15,581 nt of DNA from Lachnospiraceae bacterium (GCA_021202575.1 JAJQCU010000367.1:1-15581); one strand, 5' to 3'; positions 7,697 to 15,139 are shown, numbered from the stretch's first letter. The notes: a model not told the origin generated them from the letters alone. Made by a program: numbers and translations.

Positions 7697-9082
7697 CTAT
7701 CTGATACACAGACTGTCAGTCATTACACAGCGTCTGCACTTGGTAAAGCTCTTCGCGCTGGTCAGTCCCTCGCCGGTGCGGCTGGCGATGGTGAAGGTAG
7801 CGTAGCCCTCACCTCCGAAGCCCAGCGCCGCGTAGGAGGGCCCGTTCTTCACCAGGATGGCGGTGTCGATGGCCTTGGCATACTTGGTGATATTGTCCAC
7901 ATTCTTGGAATGAATATGGGCGGAATGACGGTTGCCGTGCTCCAGCCAGCCAGCCTTTTCCACCGCATCGTCAAAGTCCTTCGCCCTGACAATTCCCAGA
8001 ATGGGCATCATCAGCTCAGTGGTAATCAGCGGATGCTCCTTTTCCCCTTCGAAAATAATGCAGCGGATGTTGTCCGGCACCTCCACGCCGATCATGGAAA
8101 GCAGCACCTTCGCGGATCTGCCCACGCACTTACGGTTTAAAGCGCCCTTTTCCGTGATCACGGTCTTTGCCAGCTTATCCTGCTCCTCTTTGGAGGCCAG
8201 ATAACAGCCCTGCTCGGTGAGCATGTAATGCATCAGCTCATCCAGAATGGAGGAAACTGCCACAACCTCCTTCTCCGCGATGCAGGGAAGATTATTGTCA
8301 AAGGTGCAGCCATTGACGATGTCCTGGGCCGCCTTGCGGATATCCGCCGTCTCATCCACCAGCGCGGGCGGGTTTCCGGCTCCTGCGCCGATGCCCTTCT
8401 TGCCGCTGGAAAGAACGGTTGTCACCACGCCGGTACCACCGGTCGCTACCAGAAGCTGGATGTCCTTGTGCTTCATCATGTAATTGCTGGTAGCTACCGT
8501 GGGCTTCTCCACGGTGCAGGCCACGTTGTCCGGGCCGCCCGCCTCGATGGAAGCCTCATTGATCATATTGATGGCGAAGATGGTAGTCTTTACCGCCTGC
8601 GGATGAGGGTTAAACACCACAGTATTGCCGCCGGCAATCATGCCGATGGAATTGCAGATGACTGTCTCGCTGGGGTTGGTGGACGGGGTGATGGCGCCGA
8701 TGACGCCAAAGGGTCCCATCTCCAGAAGCGTCAGCCCTCTGTCGCCGGACCAGGCTGTCGTCGTGATATCCTCTGTTCCCGGCGTTTTCTCCGCTACCAG
8801 AAGATGCTTTAAAATTTTGTCGCCCACATTGCCCATGCCGGTCTCCTCAACGCCCATGCGGGCAATGGTCTCGGCATTTTCCTTTGTCTTCTTGCGAATG
8901 TTGGAAATGATTTTTTCCCTCTGATCCATGGACAGATTGCGAACCACCTTCTGAGCCGCCTTGGCGGCCTGAATGGCGTCCTCCATCTCCACGAAGACAC
9001 CGTGCTTGCCGCTGGGGCTTTCCGCGATCTGAAGCTTTGCCAGCACCTCCTGTACGATGTCATTTACCATTTGTTCGTTCAT
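7697..9082 (-). CDS. pduP: CoA-acylating aldehyde dehydrogenase (PduP-like)
   Basis: 461 aa from ATG 9082, with AGGAG 8 nt upstream; longer in-frame starts add an unlikely leader. It oxidises propionaldehyde with NAD+ and CoA to propionyl-CoA. Residues 1-18 (MNEQMVNDIVQEVLAKLQ) are a typical N-terminal encapsulation helix, followed by a short linker. The ALDH core shows the catalytic cysteine C267 (NNLPCIAEKEV), the cofactor loop around ATGGTGVV and the family C-terminus ending in SLCIR. Length matches PduP. Two stem-loops precede it. It works with the alcohol dehydrogenase next to it to balance NADH and with PduL to recycle CoA. Confidence 0.95.
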   Translation of the reverse strand: MNEQMVNDIVQEVLAKLQIAESPSGKHGVFVEMEDAIQAAKAAQKVVRNLSMDQREKIISNIRKKTKENAETIARMGVEETGMGNVGDKILKHLLVAEKTPGTEDITTTAWSGDRGLTLLEMGPFGVIGAITPSTNPSETVICNSIGMIAGGNTVVFNPHPQAVKTTIFAINMINEASIEAGGPDNVACTVEKPTVATSNYMMKHKDIQLLVATGGTGVVTTVLSSGKKGIGAGAGNPPALVDETADIRKAAQDIVNGCTFDNNLPCIAEKEVVAVSSILDELMHYMLTEQGCYLASKEEQDKLAKTVITEKGALNRKCVGRSAKVLLSMIGVEVPDNIRCIIFEGEKEHPLITTELMMPILGIVRAKDFDDAVEKAGWLEHGNRHSAHIHSKNVDNITKYAKAIDTAILVKNGPSYAALGFGGEGYATFTIASRTGEGLTSAKSFTKCRRCVMTDSLCIR

Positions 9083-9101
9083 ATTCAGAACTCCTGTCTG
9101 T

Positions 9102-9162
9102 ACGGCATTTTGCCGTGCTGTTATTACTGCTGTTCTCCATGTGCACAATCGTCCGCTGTGCA
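9102..9162. repeat. two stem-loops upstream of the aldehyde dehydrogenase
   Basis: ACGGCA-TTT-TGCCGT (9102-9116) is a perfect 6-bp stem with a 3-nt loop, 19 nt before the ATG and just upstream of its ribosome site. TGCACA (9142-9147) and TGTGCA (9157-9162) form a second 6-bp stem. They fill the 89-nt gap after the HbpS-like gene. Neither has a U-tract. Confidence 0.6.
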
Positions 9163-9171
9163 TCACCCGCC

Positions 9172-9708
9172 TCAAATTCCTGACGCCATCTGCGCGAATA
9201 CCTCCTCCGAGTACCGCGCGAGGTAATTATCCTGTTCTGCTGTTCCTCCGCTGACCCCGAAAGCGCCGACAATGGCGTTATCCATCTTTAAAGGCACGCC
9301 GCCGCCGAAAATCACAATCCTGCCGCCGTTGGTATACTGAATGCCGTAAAGCGGCTGCCCCGGCTGGCTTAATTTCCCCAGCTCCTCCGTGGACATCTGA
9401 AATGCTATGACGGTGTAGGTTTTATTCAAAGCCACATCGTAGCTGCCCACAAACGCACCGTCCATGCATCTGACCGCCACCGGATTCCCATGGGCGTCCG
9501 CCACAGCGGTAACCACCTTCATTCCCATGTCGCGAGCCTTCGCTTCCACCCTTTTCATCAGAAGCTCTGCGCTTTCCAGAGTGATATTTGATGTCCGGTG
9601 AGTAAGCCGGGAAGCGGATGCGCTCCCAATGCCATTCTCCGCGAGAACGGAGCGAATGACTTCTGAAATCACCTGTTCATTGCGGCTGGCGGGCTCTCTT
9701 GCGCTCAT
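9172..9708 (-). CDS. HbpS/GlcG-like (DUF336, PduO C-terminal type) protein with targeting helix
   Basis: 178 aa. From about residue 40 it is a complete HbpS/GlcG-like domain (AVADAHGNPVAVRCMDGAF, GGGVPL, VGAFGVSGG). The same fold forms the C-terminal half of PduO and occurs as a stand-alone protein in many GRM loci. Its role there is not settled; heme or cofactor binding has been suggested for relatives. Residues 10-27 (NEQVISEVIRSVLAENGI) resemble an encapsulation peptide, so it is probably cargo. Its ATG overlaps the aldolase stop by one base (TAATG), implying translational coupling. No cobalamin adenosyltransferase domain is present, consistent with a B12-independent pathway. Confidence 0.85.
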   Translation of the reverse strand: MSAREPASRNEQVISEVIRSVLAENGIGSASASRLTHRTSNITLESAELLMKRVEAKARDMGMKVVTAVADAHGNPVAVRCMDGAFVGSYDVALNKTYTVIAFQMSTEELGKLSQPGQPLYGIQYTNGGRIVIFGGGVPLKMDNAIVGAFGVSGGTAEQDNYLARYSEEVFAQMASGI

Positions 9709-10541
9709 TATTTCATTCCGAGCTGGGCCAGTACCTGCTTGGTGATCTCCGCCACCACCTCAGGGCTGACGTCCTTCGCTCCGTTATTGACCGAGCCGGT
9801 GACCGCGCCCACATTGGAGGAAGAGCAGGCTCCGCCGCAGTTATGGCAGTTGACGCCGTCCTTGTTCAGGCACAGATTAGCCGGATGCTTGCCCGGCATG
9901 CCGAACTTTCTGCGGATCTCATACAGCTTCTCCACAGTCGCCTTGTCAAATTCCTTCGGGCCACCCAGCTGCTTTGCCTTGTAAAGAAGCTCGGCATAGA
10001 ACTCCACGGACTCGGTTTTGTAATACGCCGCGGTCAGGTCAGTGGACCAGGTCAGCGTGCCGTGGCTCTCCAGCAGCACCGCGTCATAATAGGGAAGATA
10101 TTTCTCCAGATTGTCCGGAATCTCCATGGTGGAGGGTGTACCGTACTCAGCAATCGGAACACAGCCCAAAGAGATCACTGCCTCCGGCATGATGGGCTGA
10201 GTCAGCGGGATGCCGGCAATAGCAAAAGCCGTCGCAAAAGTGGGATGCGCGTGCACCACAGCACCCACGTCCGGTCTCTTCTCATAGACTCTCATGTGCA
10301 TCTTGATCTCGGAAGAGGGCTTGAAGCCGCGGTTGGCCTGGATCACATTGCCCTTCTCATCCACCTTGCAGATAAATTCCGGGGTCATAAAGCCCTTGGA
10401 CACACCGGTGGGAGTGCACAGGAACTCATGGTCATTCAGCTTGACGGAAATATTGCCGTCATTGGCAGCTACCATGTTTCTGTTGTAGATACGCTTGCCG
10501 ATGTCGCAGATCTGCTGTTTCAGTTCGTACTCATTTACCAT
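9708..10541 (-). CDS. fucA: class II aldolase (L-fuculose/rhamnulose-1-phosphate type) with C-terminal encapsulation peptide
   Basis: 277 aa; AAGGAGG precedes the ATG. The aldolase core (1-215) has GNIS (29-32), TPTGV, SSE with Glu79, and zinc ligands H97, H99 (HAHP) and H160 (ESHG), as in FucA. It splits a deoxyketose-1-phosphate into DHAP and L-lactaldehyde, the precursor of 1,2-propanediol. It is longer than the usual FucA of about 215 aa. A linker with four cysteines (C224, C232, C235, C239) is followed by a Ser/Gly/Asn-rich stretch and a terminal helix (SPEVVAEITKQVLAQLGMK, 259-277) that looks like an encapsulation peptide. This gene marks the locus as the fucose/rhamnose type. Fuculose versus rhamnulose cannot be decided from sequence. 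Confidence 0.92.
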   Translation of the reverse strand: MVNEYELKQQICDIGKRIYNRNMVAANDGNISVKLNDHEFLCTPTGVSKGFMTPEFICKVDEKGNVIQANRGFKPSSEIKMHMRVYEKRPDVGAVVHAHPTFATAFAIAGIPLTQPIMPEAVISLGCVPIAEYGTPSTMEIPDNLEKYLPYYDAVLLESHGTLTWSTDLTAAYYKTESVEFYAELLYKAKQLGGPKEFDKATVEKLYEIRRKFGMPGKHPANLCLNKDGVNCHNCGGACSSSNVGAVTGSVNNGAKDVSPEVVAEITKQVLAQLGMK

Positions 10542-10589
10542 TTTTCTGGTTCCTCCTTGAAATAATTAGGTAATGTTTTTATGTGAAAT

Positions 10590-10632
10590 ATTGATTTGTT
10601 GCCTTTACTGATTGATTTGCTGCCTGTTACTG
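10590..10632. repeat. imperfect tandem duplication at the 3' end of the GTPase gene
   Basis: Two adjacent copies of about 21-22 bp, 10590-10610 and 10611-10632, both beginning ATTGATTTG and ending ACTG. The second copy contains the GTPase stop codon (10629-10627). It looks like local slippage. The rest of the gap to the aldolase holds only its ribosome site. Confidence 0.6.
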
Positions 10633-11145
10633 TTTTACCGGGCAATGCTGACCGGCTTCGGAAACAGACGATACGTTGAACGATTTACCCGCATCCTCCT
10701 CCCACGGCAGCACGTCTCCGTCCTCCCGCAGATACTCCAAAAGCTCCGCCACGCCTTCCCCGGCCTTCGAGTCCACATAGAAAATCTTTTTGCAGCCCGC
10801 CAGCCTCAGCCACTTCGCGCTCCGCTCAGGGTTCGCGCCCGGGACGTCGATTTTGGTCACAATGCCGATCACCTCCCGGTTGCACATGCACGTCACGTTG
10901 GGCGGATACAGGGAAAAGGGCTCGGTGGCCGCCAGCAGAAGTCCCACAATCTGCGCCTCATAAGTGTAAAGAGCCAGCGCGTGCCCCAGCACATGGGTCT
11001 GTAAATATTCTCCCGGCGTGTCGATAAACACATCAAAATTGTTAATGTACTGTGTCTTGTGTTACGTGATAGTATTGCCGCGAAGGGCCTGCGTCAGCGT
11101 TGTCTTGCCGCATTCGCTGCGTCCCATGAAAATAATCTTTTTCAT
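10627..11145 (-). pseudogene. pduV: PduV/EutP-like small GTPase, interrupted by an in-frame TAA at codon 28
   Basis: Reading from ATG 11145 gives 172 codons with one internal stop. Residues 1-27 carry the P-loop GRSECGKT (8-15). TAA is at 11064-11062, then HKTQYINNFDVFIDTPGEY continues in the same frame, including the G3 motif DTPGEY (42-47) and the G4 motif TKID. In Salmonella PduV as I recall it, a Tyr stands at the equivalent place (HYKKTQ), so a single change TAT/TAC to TAA explains it. The GTG at 11031 could begin a shorter product, but that would lack the P-loop and could not bind GTP normally. PduV/EutP proteins are thought to help position or assemble microcompartments. Length and everything else are intact. 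Confidence 0.88.
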
Positions 11146-11155
11146 TCCGCCGCTC

Positions 11156-11533
11156 TCATGTCTTCGTGATCGGGCAGACCGTGTATCCCAGCACATCCTG
11201 CACATAGGCCAGAATAGCCTTCACAGCCGCTTCCACCTCGGAAACCGACCCGGTAATGATCAAAGACCCGCTGAATCTGTCCACAAAGCCCAGCTCCGCG
11301 CCGGAGGACTTGGCCGCGATATCCGCCATGATGATCGCCGTCTCCGCCGGGGAAACTGTCAGAACTCCGATAGCCGATTTCACATACTCCACTCTCGGGT
11401 CCAGCCCCAGCTTCTCATACAAAATCGGGTCCGGATTCGCGATGATGTGCGCCAGGGTGATCTGGCGGCCCGGCACCAGCTCCTGTACAATACGCTGTTT
11501 TTCGTTTTCTGCGTCTTTATCAAATATAACCAT
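11156..11533 (-). CDS. pduU: PduU/EutS-like circularly permuted BMC-H shell protein
   Basis: 125 aa from ATG 11533, chosen because GGAG lies 6 nt upstream; ATG 11545 and TTG 11557 have poorer sites. It shows the permuted order typical of PduU/EutS: an N-terminal strand region with QELVPGRQITLAHIIANP, then the BMC helices and strands (AIGVLTVSPAETAIIMADIA, GSLIITGSVSEVEAAVKAIL). These proteins form hexamers with a small beta-barrel closing the pore, and PduU is reported to associate with PduV, whose gene follows 10 nt downstream. A weak 6-bp inverted repeat (11568-11573/11592-11597) lies upstream. Confidence 0.92.
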   Translation of the reverse strand: MVIFDKDAENEKQRIVQELVPGRQITLAHIIANPDPILYEKLGLDPRVEYVKSAIGVLTVSPAETAIIMADIAAKSSGAELGFVDRFSGSLIITGSVSEVEAAVKAILAYVQDVLGYTVCPITKT

Positions 11534-11603
11534 GCTTTTCTCCATAACTACCGGCAACGCTTTGGTGCAACAGAGTGCGAAGACGCGTAAACTGTTGAGC
11601 GAG

Positions 11604-12398
11604 TCACCCTCCGATCTGGCACACCAGACTGCTGTTATTCTCCACCGTCTTTTTCAACATCTCCATATGCTCATTCGTTGGCGGCAGAATCTCCTTCATC
11701 GTGTACTCCCGGCCCAGGCCCTCGTACTTGTCCTGTCCCAGCCTGTGATACGGCAGCAGATGAATGCGCTCCACCCCCGGCAGCCTGTCCGCAAAGCGGG
11801 CAATGTCCCGGATTTCCTCCGGCGTATCATTGAAGGTGGGTATCACGGGCACCCGGATGGAAAGCCTCGTCTGTCCGCTCTCCGCCACCCTTCTGGCATT
11901 CTCCAGCATCAGCTCGTTGCCGCGCCCGGTAAATTCCTTGTGCTTGCGGGGATTCATATGCTTGATATCCATCAGATACTGATCCAGATAAGGTAGAATG
12001 CTTTCAATCACCTCATACTTCGCGCAGGCCATGCTCTCCATGGCCGTTGGAATCCCCACCGCCTTCGCCGCGTGCAGCAGATCCCTGGCAAAAGCCGGCT
12101 GGCAAAGGCTCTCTCCGCCGGACAAGGTCAGGCCGCCGCCGCTTCTGCGGTAATAACCCCGGTCCTTTTCCACCTCCTGCATGGCCTCTTCCACTGTCAC
12201 ATCCCGGCCGATGATCTTCGGCTTTCCCTGCACCATCATGGTCTGGACGGCGTATTCCTGGGACTCCGGATTACAGCACCATCGGCAGCGGAGCACACAG
12301 CCCTTCAGGAACACAATGGTCCGGATTCCGTCGCCGTCATGGATGGAATAGCGCTGGATGTCAAAAATCCGGCCTTTTGTCTGCAGATAGTCGTCCAT
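11604..12398 (-). CDS. glycyl radical enzyme activating enzyme (radical SAM)
   Basis: 264 aa from ATG 12398 (GGAAGGG 8 nt upstream); a GTG at 12419 adds seven residues but is less likely. It uses S-adenosylmethionine and a [4Fe-4S] cluster to place the glycyl radical on the diol dehydratase encoded just upstream. The cluster motif CxxxCxxC is C34, C38, C41 (GCVLRCRWC) and the SAM motif GGE is at 94-96. The stretch between about 43 and 80 has no cysteines, so the extra ferredoxin-like domain of many activases (glycerol dehydratase, choline lyase types) is absent. The late part (IHLLPYHRLGQDKYEGLG) is typical of the PflA family. Confidence 0.95.
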   Translation of the reverse strand: MDDYLQTKGRIFDIQRYSIHDGDGIRTIVFLKGCVLRCRWCCNPESQEYAVQTMMVQGKPKIIGRDVTVEEAMQEVEKDRGYYRRSGGGLTLSGGESLCQPAFARDLLHAAKAVGIPTAMESMACAKYEVIESILPYLDQYLMDIKHMNPRKHKEFTGRGNELMLENARRVAESGQTRLSIRVPVIPTFNDTPEEIRDIARFADRLPGVERIHLLPYHRLGQDKYEGLGREYTMKEILPPTNEHMEMLKKTVENNSSLVCQIGG

Positions 12399-12420
12399 TC
12401 TCCAAACCCTTCCTTCCACC

Positions 12421-12436
12421 GCGGCAAATCAGCCGC
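12421..12436. repeat. 5-bp perfect stem between diol dehydratase and activase genes
   Basis: GCGGC (12421-12425), 6-nt loop, GCCGC (12432-12436). It lies in the 61-nt gap, 24 nt after the dehydratase stop. It is GC-rich and has no U-tract after it. Confidence 0.45.
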
Positions 12437-12459
12437 ACGATTTTGGGCTCCCGCCGCAT

Positions 12460-14985
12460 CTAGAACCCCTGCTCCGTCCTGCGGATAATGTCATCCTGCA
12501 AAGACTTCGACAGCGTGGTAAACAAAGCGCTGTAGCCCGCCACGCGGACAACCAGGTGCGCGTACTTCTCCGGATGCTTCTGAGCGTCCAGGAGCGTGTC
12601 CCGATCCACCACGTTAAACTGCATGTGGCTGCCCTTCTGGTCAAAATAGGTGCGGATCAGCGCCACAAAATTGTCTAACCCCTTCTCGCCGCTTAAGGCG
12701 GTGGGGTGGAATTTCTGATTTAAAAGTGTCCCGTTGGAGGCGATGCCATGGTCCAGTCTGGACACGGAGTTGGCCGTCGCGGTTGGTCCGTGGACGTCCT
12801 TGCCCGCGGAGGGCGATACACCATCCGCCACCGGGGTGTGGGCAAGTCTGCCGTCCGGTGTGGCTCCGGTCTGGGCGCCCAGCGGCACATTGGCCGATAC
12901 CGGATACAGTCCCGCCTGAAAAACGCCTCCCCTTGGATTTCGATATTCCGGAAGAGTCCTTGTGTAGACATAGGCCGCGTCTCTGGCCATGGCGTCCACC
13001 TCCGGATCGTCATTGCCAAACTTCGGTACTTCCGCGATCAGCTCCAGTATTTCATCAAAGCGCTTCTGATCCTCTTCGGAAATCTTCGCGGACTGCACCT
13101 GCTTCACGATGCCCTCCGCCGCGGCTGCATCCACCGGAACGCCCTGCTCCTTCAGACTGCCGATGATACGCAGAGAAATATCTTTAATACTGTCCGCGTC
13201 CAGTCCCTTGCCGAAGTTCAGCATCAGCGCCCGCTTTAACTCCGCCATTGTGACCTTCTTTTCCTCGAAGATCAGCTTTTTCACCGCGAATAAGGAGTCC
13301 GCCACGTTGGCGATTCCGAAGCCCTGAGGGCCGGTGAAATTATAAATCGCGCCGCCCTCCTGCAGGGCCTTGCCGCGCTTCATGCAGTCATCCACCATGC
13401 AGGACTCAAAAGGAAGGGGACAGAGCGTGGCGTGCGCCACATCAATGCTGTTGTCCGCGTTCACCAGCAGAGAAATGAAATAATTCATCTGCTCCTTGTA
13501 GGCGTCGTAAAACTCATCAAAGGAGGTCATCTCCTCCACCGGCTTTGTCTTCACGCCCACCAGCTCACCCTTGTCATAGCCGCTCTCAAATACGGTCTCC
13601 AGCGGTCGGCACATATTGAAGAACGCGGCATCGTGCCAGCCCTCGGTCTTACCCGCCTTCTGGGGCTCCACGCAGCCGATGATATTATACTCTCTGGCGT
13701 CCTCCAGAGTCAGTCCCCGGCTCATCAGGGAGGGGATGATCACCTCGTCATTATAATAAGCAGGGAAGCCGATGCCCGTCCTGGTCAGACTTGCCGCCTT
13801 CACCAAAAGGGCGTGCGGCGAACCGTTCCACACACGGATGGACAAAGACGGCTGCGGCAAAAACACATGGGCGGAGGCGCTGATGCACATGAAGGACAGA
13901 TCATTGGTCACATCCTGGCCGTTTTTATCCTGGCCGCCAACAATCAGATTCTGGAACAGGCTGTAGCCCGCAAAGCCCTCAGCGCTCACCGCGTCGCGGC
14001 ATTTATTCAGGTCATTTAATTTCACCCAGATGCAGTCGATCAGCTCCTGCGCCGCTTCCCGGGTAATCGCGCCGCTGTCCAGGTCTTTTTTGTAATAAGG
14101 ATACATGTACTGGTCAAAGCGCCCCGGGGAAATGGAATGCCCGCTGGACTCGATCTGCAAAAGCTGCTGCACAAACCAGAAGCTCTGGCAGGCCTCCCAA
14201 AAGGAGGTCGCTCCCTTTCGCGGCACGTTCGTACAGTTGGCCGCGATCTGTAAAAGCTCTTTTTGGCGTGCGGAATCGCTTTCTTTGGCCGCCATCTCTT
14301 TGGCCAGCGCCGCATAACGCTCCGCGTATCGAATCACCGCCTCGCAGCTGATGATCACCGCCTGCAGGAAACGGGATCTGGTCGCGTAATCCGCGTCTCC
14401 CGGCTTACATTCATTCAGATACCCCTGCGCCTCGGCAATGATTCCCTCATAGCCGATAGCCAGCACCTTCTCGTACTGCACGGTCACATGGCCCACGCCG
14501 TTGTAAAAATAATTGCCCGGCGTGAAATAATTGTGCTCCATGGCTTTCAGGGTCTCAGGCGCCATATAGGAGGTCGCAAGCTCGCTGGTGGTCTTGCCCT
14601 TCCAGTAGGGATGGATCGCTCTTAATTCTTTTTTCGTCTGTTCGGATATGTAGAAGGGATCGGCTTTGCGGTGCTCCACCGTGTCGAACTCCGCCTCCAG
14701 CCACTCCCAGGAAAACTCCGGGTAGGTCTGGCAGCCTCTGGGCGCGATGGTGGTGCTGCCCACCACAAGCTCATTTTCTCTGATGATAATGGGGATATGG
14801 TCAAGAATGTGCGCGAAGGCCTTCGCCCTTCTTGTGACGATGGGCTGGCCCTCAGTGGCACGATAGCTCTCTGTCAGAAGAACCGCCCTGGCGGACTCGA
14901 TCTCCGGCATCTTTTTGAAAAGATGCTCCACCAGCTTCGGAATGCGGTCTGTTTTCGGGATTTCAGCAGTATAATAACGCTCCAT
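12460..14985 (-). CDS. B12-independent glycyl radical 1,2-propanediol (diol) dehydratase
   Basis: 841 aa from ATG 14985; a GTG at 15006 would add seven residues. It removes water from 1,2-propanediol to give propionaldehyde using a protein radical. In the 841-aa numbering the thiyl cysteine is C438 and the general base E440 (IIGCVEPQ), and the radical glycine is G817 (VRVAGYSALF). From memory these are the same residue numbers as in the Roseburia inulinivorans propanediol dehydratase. HSISPGR (about 283) and the Asp 14 residues after the cysteine (GWHD) match diol/glycerol dehydratases rather than choline lyase. There is no N-terminal targeting tail. Glycerol dehydratase activity cannot be excluded, but the aldolase and CoA-acylating dehydrogenase favour propanediol. 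Ribosome sites for both starts are weak. Confidence 0.94.
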   Translation of the reverse strand: MERYYTAEIPKTDRIPKLVEHLFKKMPEIESARAVLLTESYRATEGQPIVTRRAKAFAHILDHIPIIIRENELVVGSTTIAPRGCQTYPEFSWEWLEAEFDTVEHRKADPFYISEQTKKELRAIHPYWKGKTTSELATSYMAPETLKAMEHNYFTPGNYFYNGVGHVTVQYEKVLAIGYEGIIAEAQGYLNECKPGDADYATRSRFLQAVIISCEAVIRYAERYAALAKEMAAKESDSARQKELLQIAANCTNVPRKGATSFWEACQSFWFVQQLLQIESSGHSISPGRFDQYMYPYYKKDLDSGAITREAAQELIDCIWVKLNDLNKCRDAVSAEGFAGYSLFQNLIVGGQDKNGQDVTNDLSFMCISASAHVFLPQPSLSIRVWNGSPHALLVKAASLTRTGIGFPAYYNDEVIIPSLMSRGLTLEDAREYNIIGCVEPQKAGKTEGWHDAAFFNMCRPLETVFESGYDKGELVGVKTKPVEEMTSFDEFYDAYKEQMNYFISLLVNADNSIDVAHATLCPLPFESCMVDDCMKRGKALQEGGAIYNFTGPQGFGIANVADSLFAVKKLIFEEKKVTMAELKRALMLNFGKGLDADSIKDISLRIIGSLKEQGVPVDAAAAEGIVKQVQSAKISEEDQKRFDEILELIAEVPKFGNDDPEVDAMARDAAYVYTRTLPEYRNPRGGVFQAGLYPVSANVPLGAQTGATPDGRLAHTPVADGVSPSAGKDVHGPTATANSVSRLDHGIASNGTLLNQKFHPTALSGEKGLDNFVALIRTYFDQKGSHMQFNVVDRDTLLDAQKHPEKYAHLVVRVAGYSALFTTLSKSLQDDIIRRTEQGF

Positions 14986-15053
14986 AAGGAATTCTTTTCG
15001 TTTCACTGTCGTGATTCAATTCATCGGTCTCCGTTTCACTACGGTCCGCAATG

Positions 15054-15074
15054 CACCGAAGGCGTCCCTTGTGG
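15054..15074 (-). promoter_or_regulatory. leader hairpin 2 of the operon (repeat copy 15061-15076)
   Basis: On the transcribed strand CCACAAGG pairs with CCUU-C-GGUG around a GACG loop: 8 bp with one bulge. It contains most of a 16-bp sequence (15061-15076) found again, identical, at 15124-15139. It lies about 70-90 nt before the dehydratase start. No known riboswitch class was recognised. Confidence 0.55.
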
Positions 15075-15080
15075 AAACGG

Positions 15081-15095
15081 ATGTCCCCCGGACAT
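15081..15095. repeat. 6-bp inverted repeat in the operon leader
   Basis: ATGTCC-CCC-GGACAT, perfect 6-bp arms with a 3-nt loop, lying between the two repeated leader elements. A further copy of CCGGACAT is at 15105-15112, so alternative pairings are possible. Confidence 0.5.
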
Positions 15096-15115
15096 TCAGC
15101 GCCGCCGGACATGCA

Positions 15116-15139
15116 CACCCGCAGGCGTCCCTTGTGGAA
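15116..15139 (-). promoter_or_regulatory. leader hairpin 1 of the operon (repeat copy 15124-15139)
   Basis: It contains the same 16-bp sequence as hairpin 2, exactly 63 nt away. On RNA, CCAC pairs with GGUG and AGG with CCU around the same GACG loop, with an internal loop between. It starts about 16 nt after the predicted transcription start. Confidence 0.5.

Noticed and set aside
6298..8812. Long plus-strand open frames opposite the dehydrogenase genes
   Set aside because: They are shadows produced by the GC-rich codons of well-identified genes on the other strand.
2708..11064. TAA read as tyrosine throughout (altered genetic code)
   Set aside because: TAA is the natural stop of many genes here, including the aldolase, alcohol dehydrogenase, pduL and two shell genes, and of the GTPase itself, so a general reassignment is excluded.
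12460..14985. Choline trimethylamine-lyase (CutC)
   Set aside because: The HSISPGR motif, the GWHD aspartate and the neighbouring aldolase fit diol dehydratase; no choline-type partner genes are present.
15054..15139. ANTAR-type tandem antitermination hairpins as in eut operons
   Set aside because: The loops lack the expected six-base pattern with A at 1 and G at 4, and no terminator overlaps the second hairpin.
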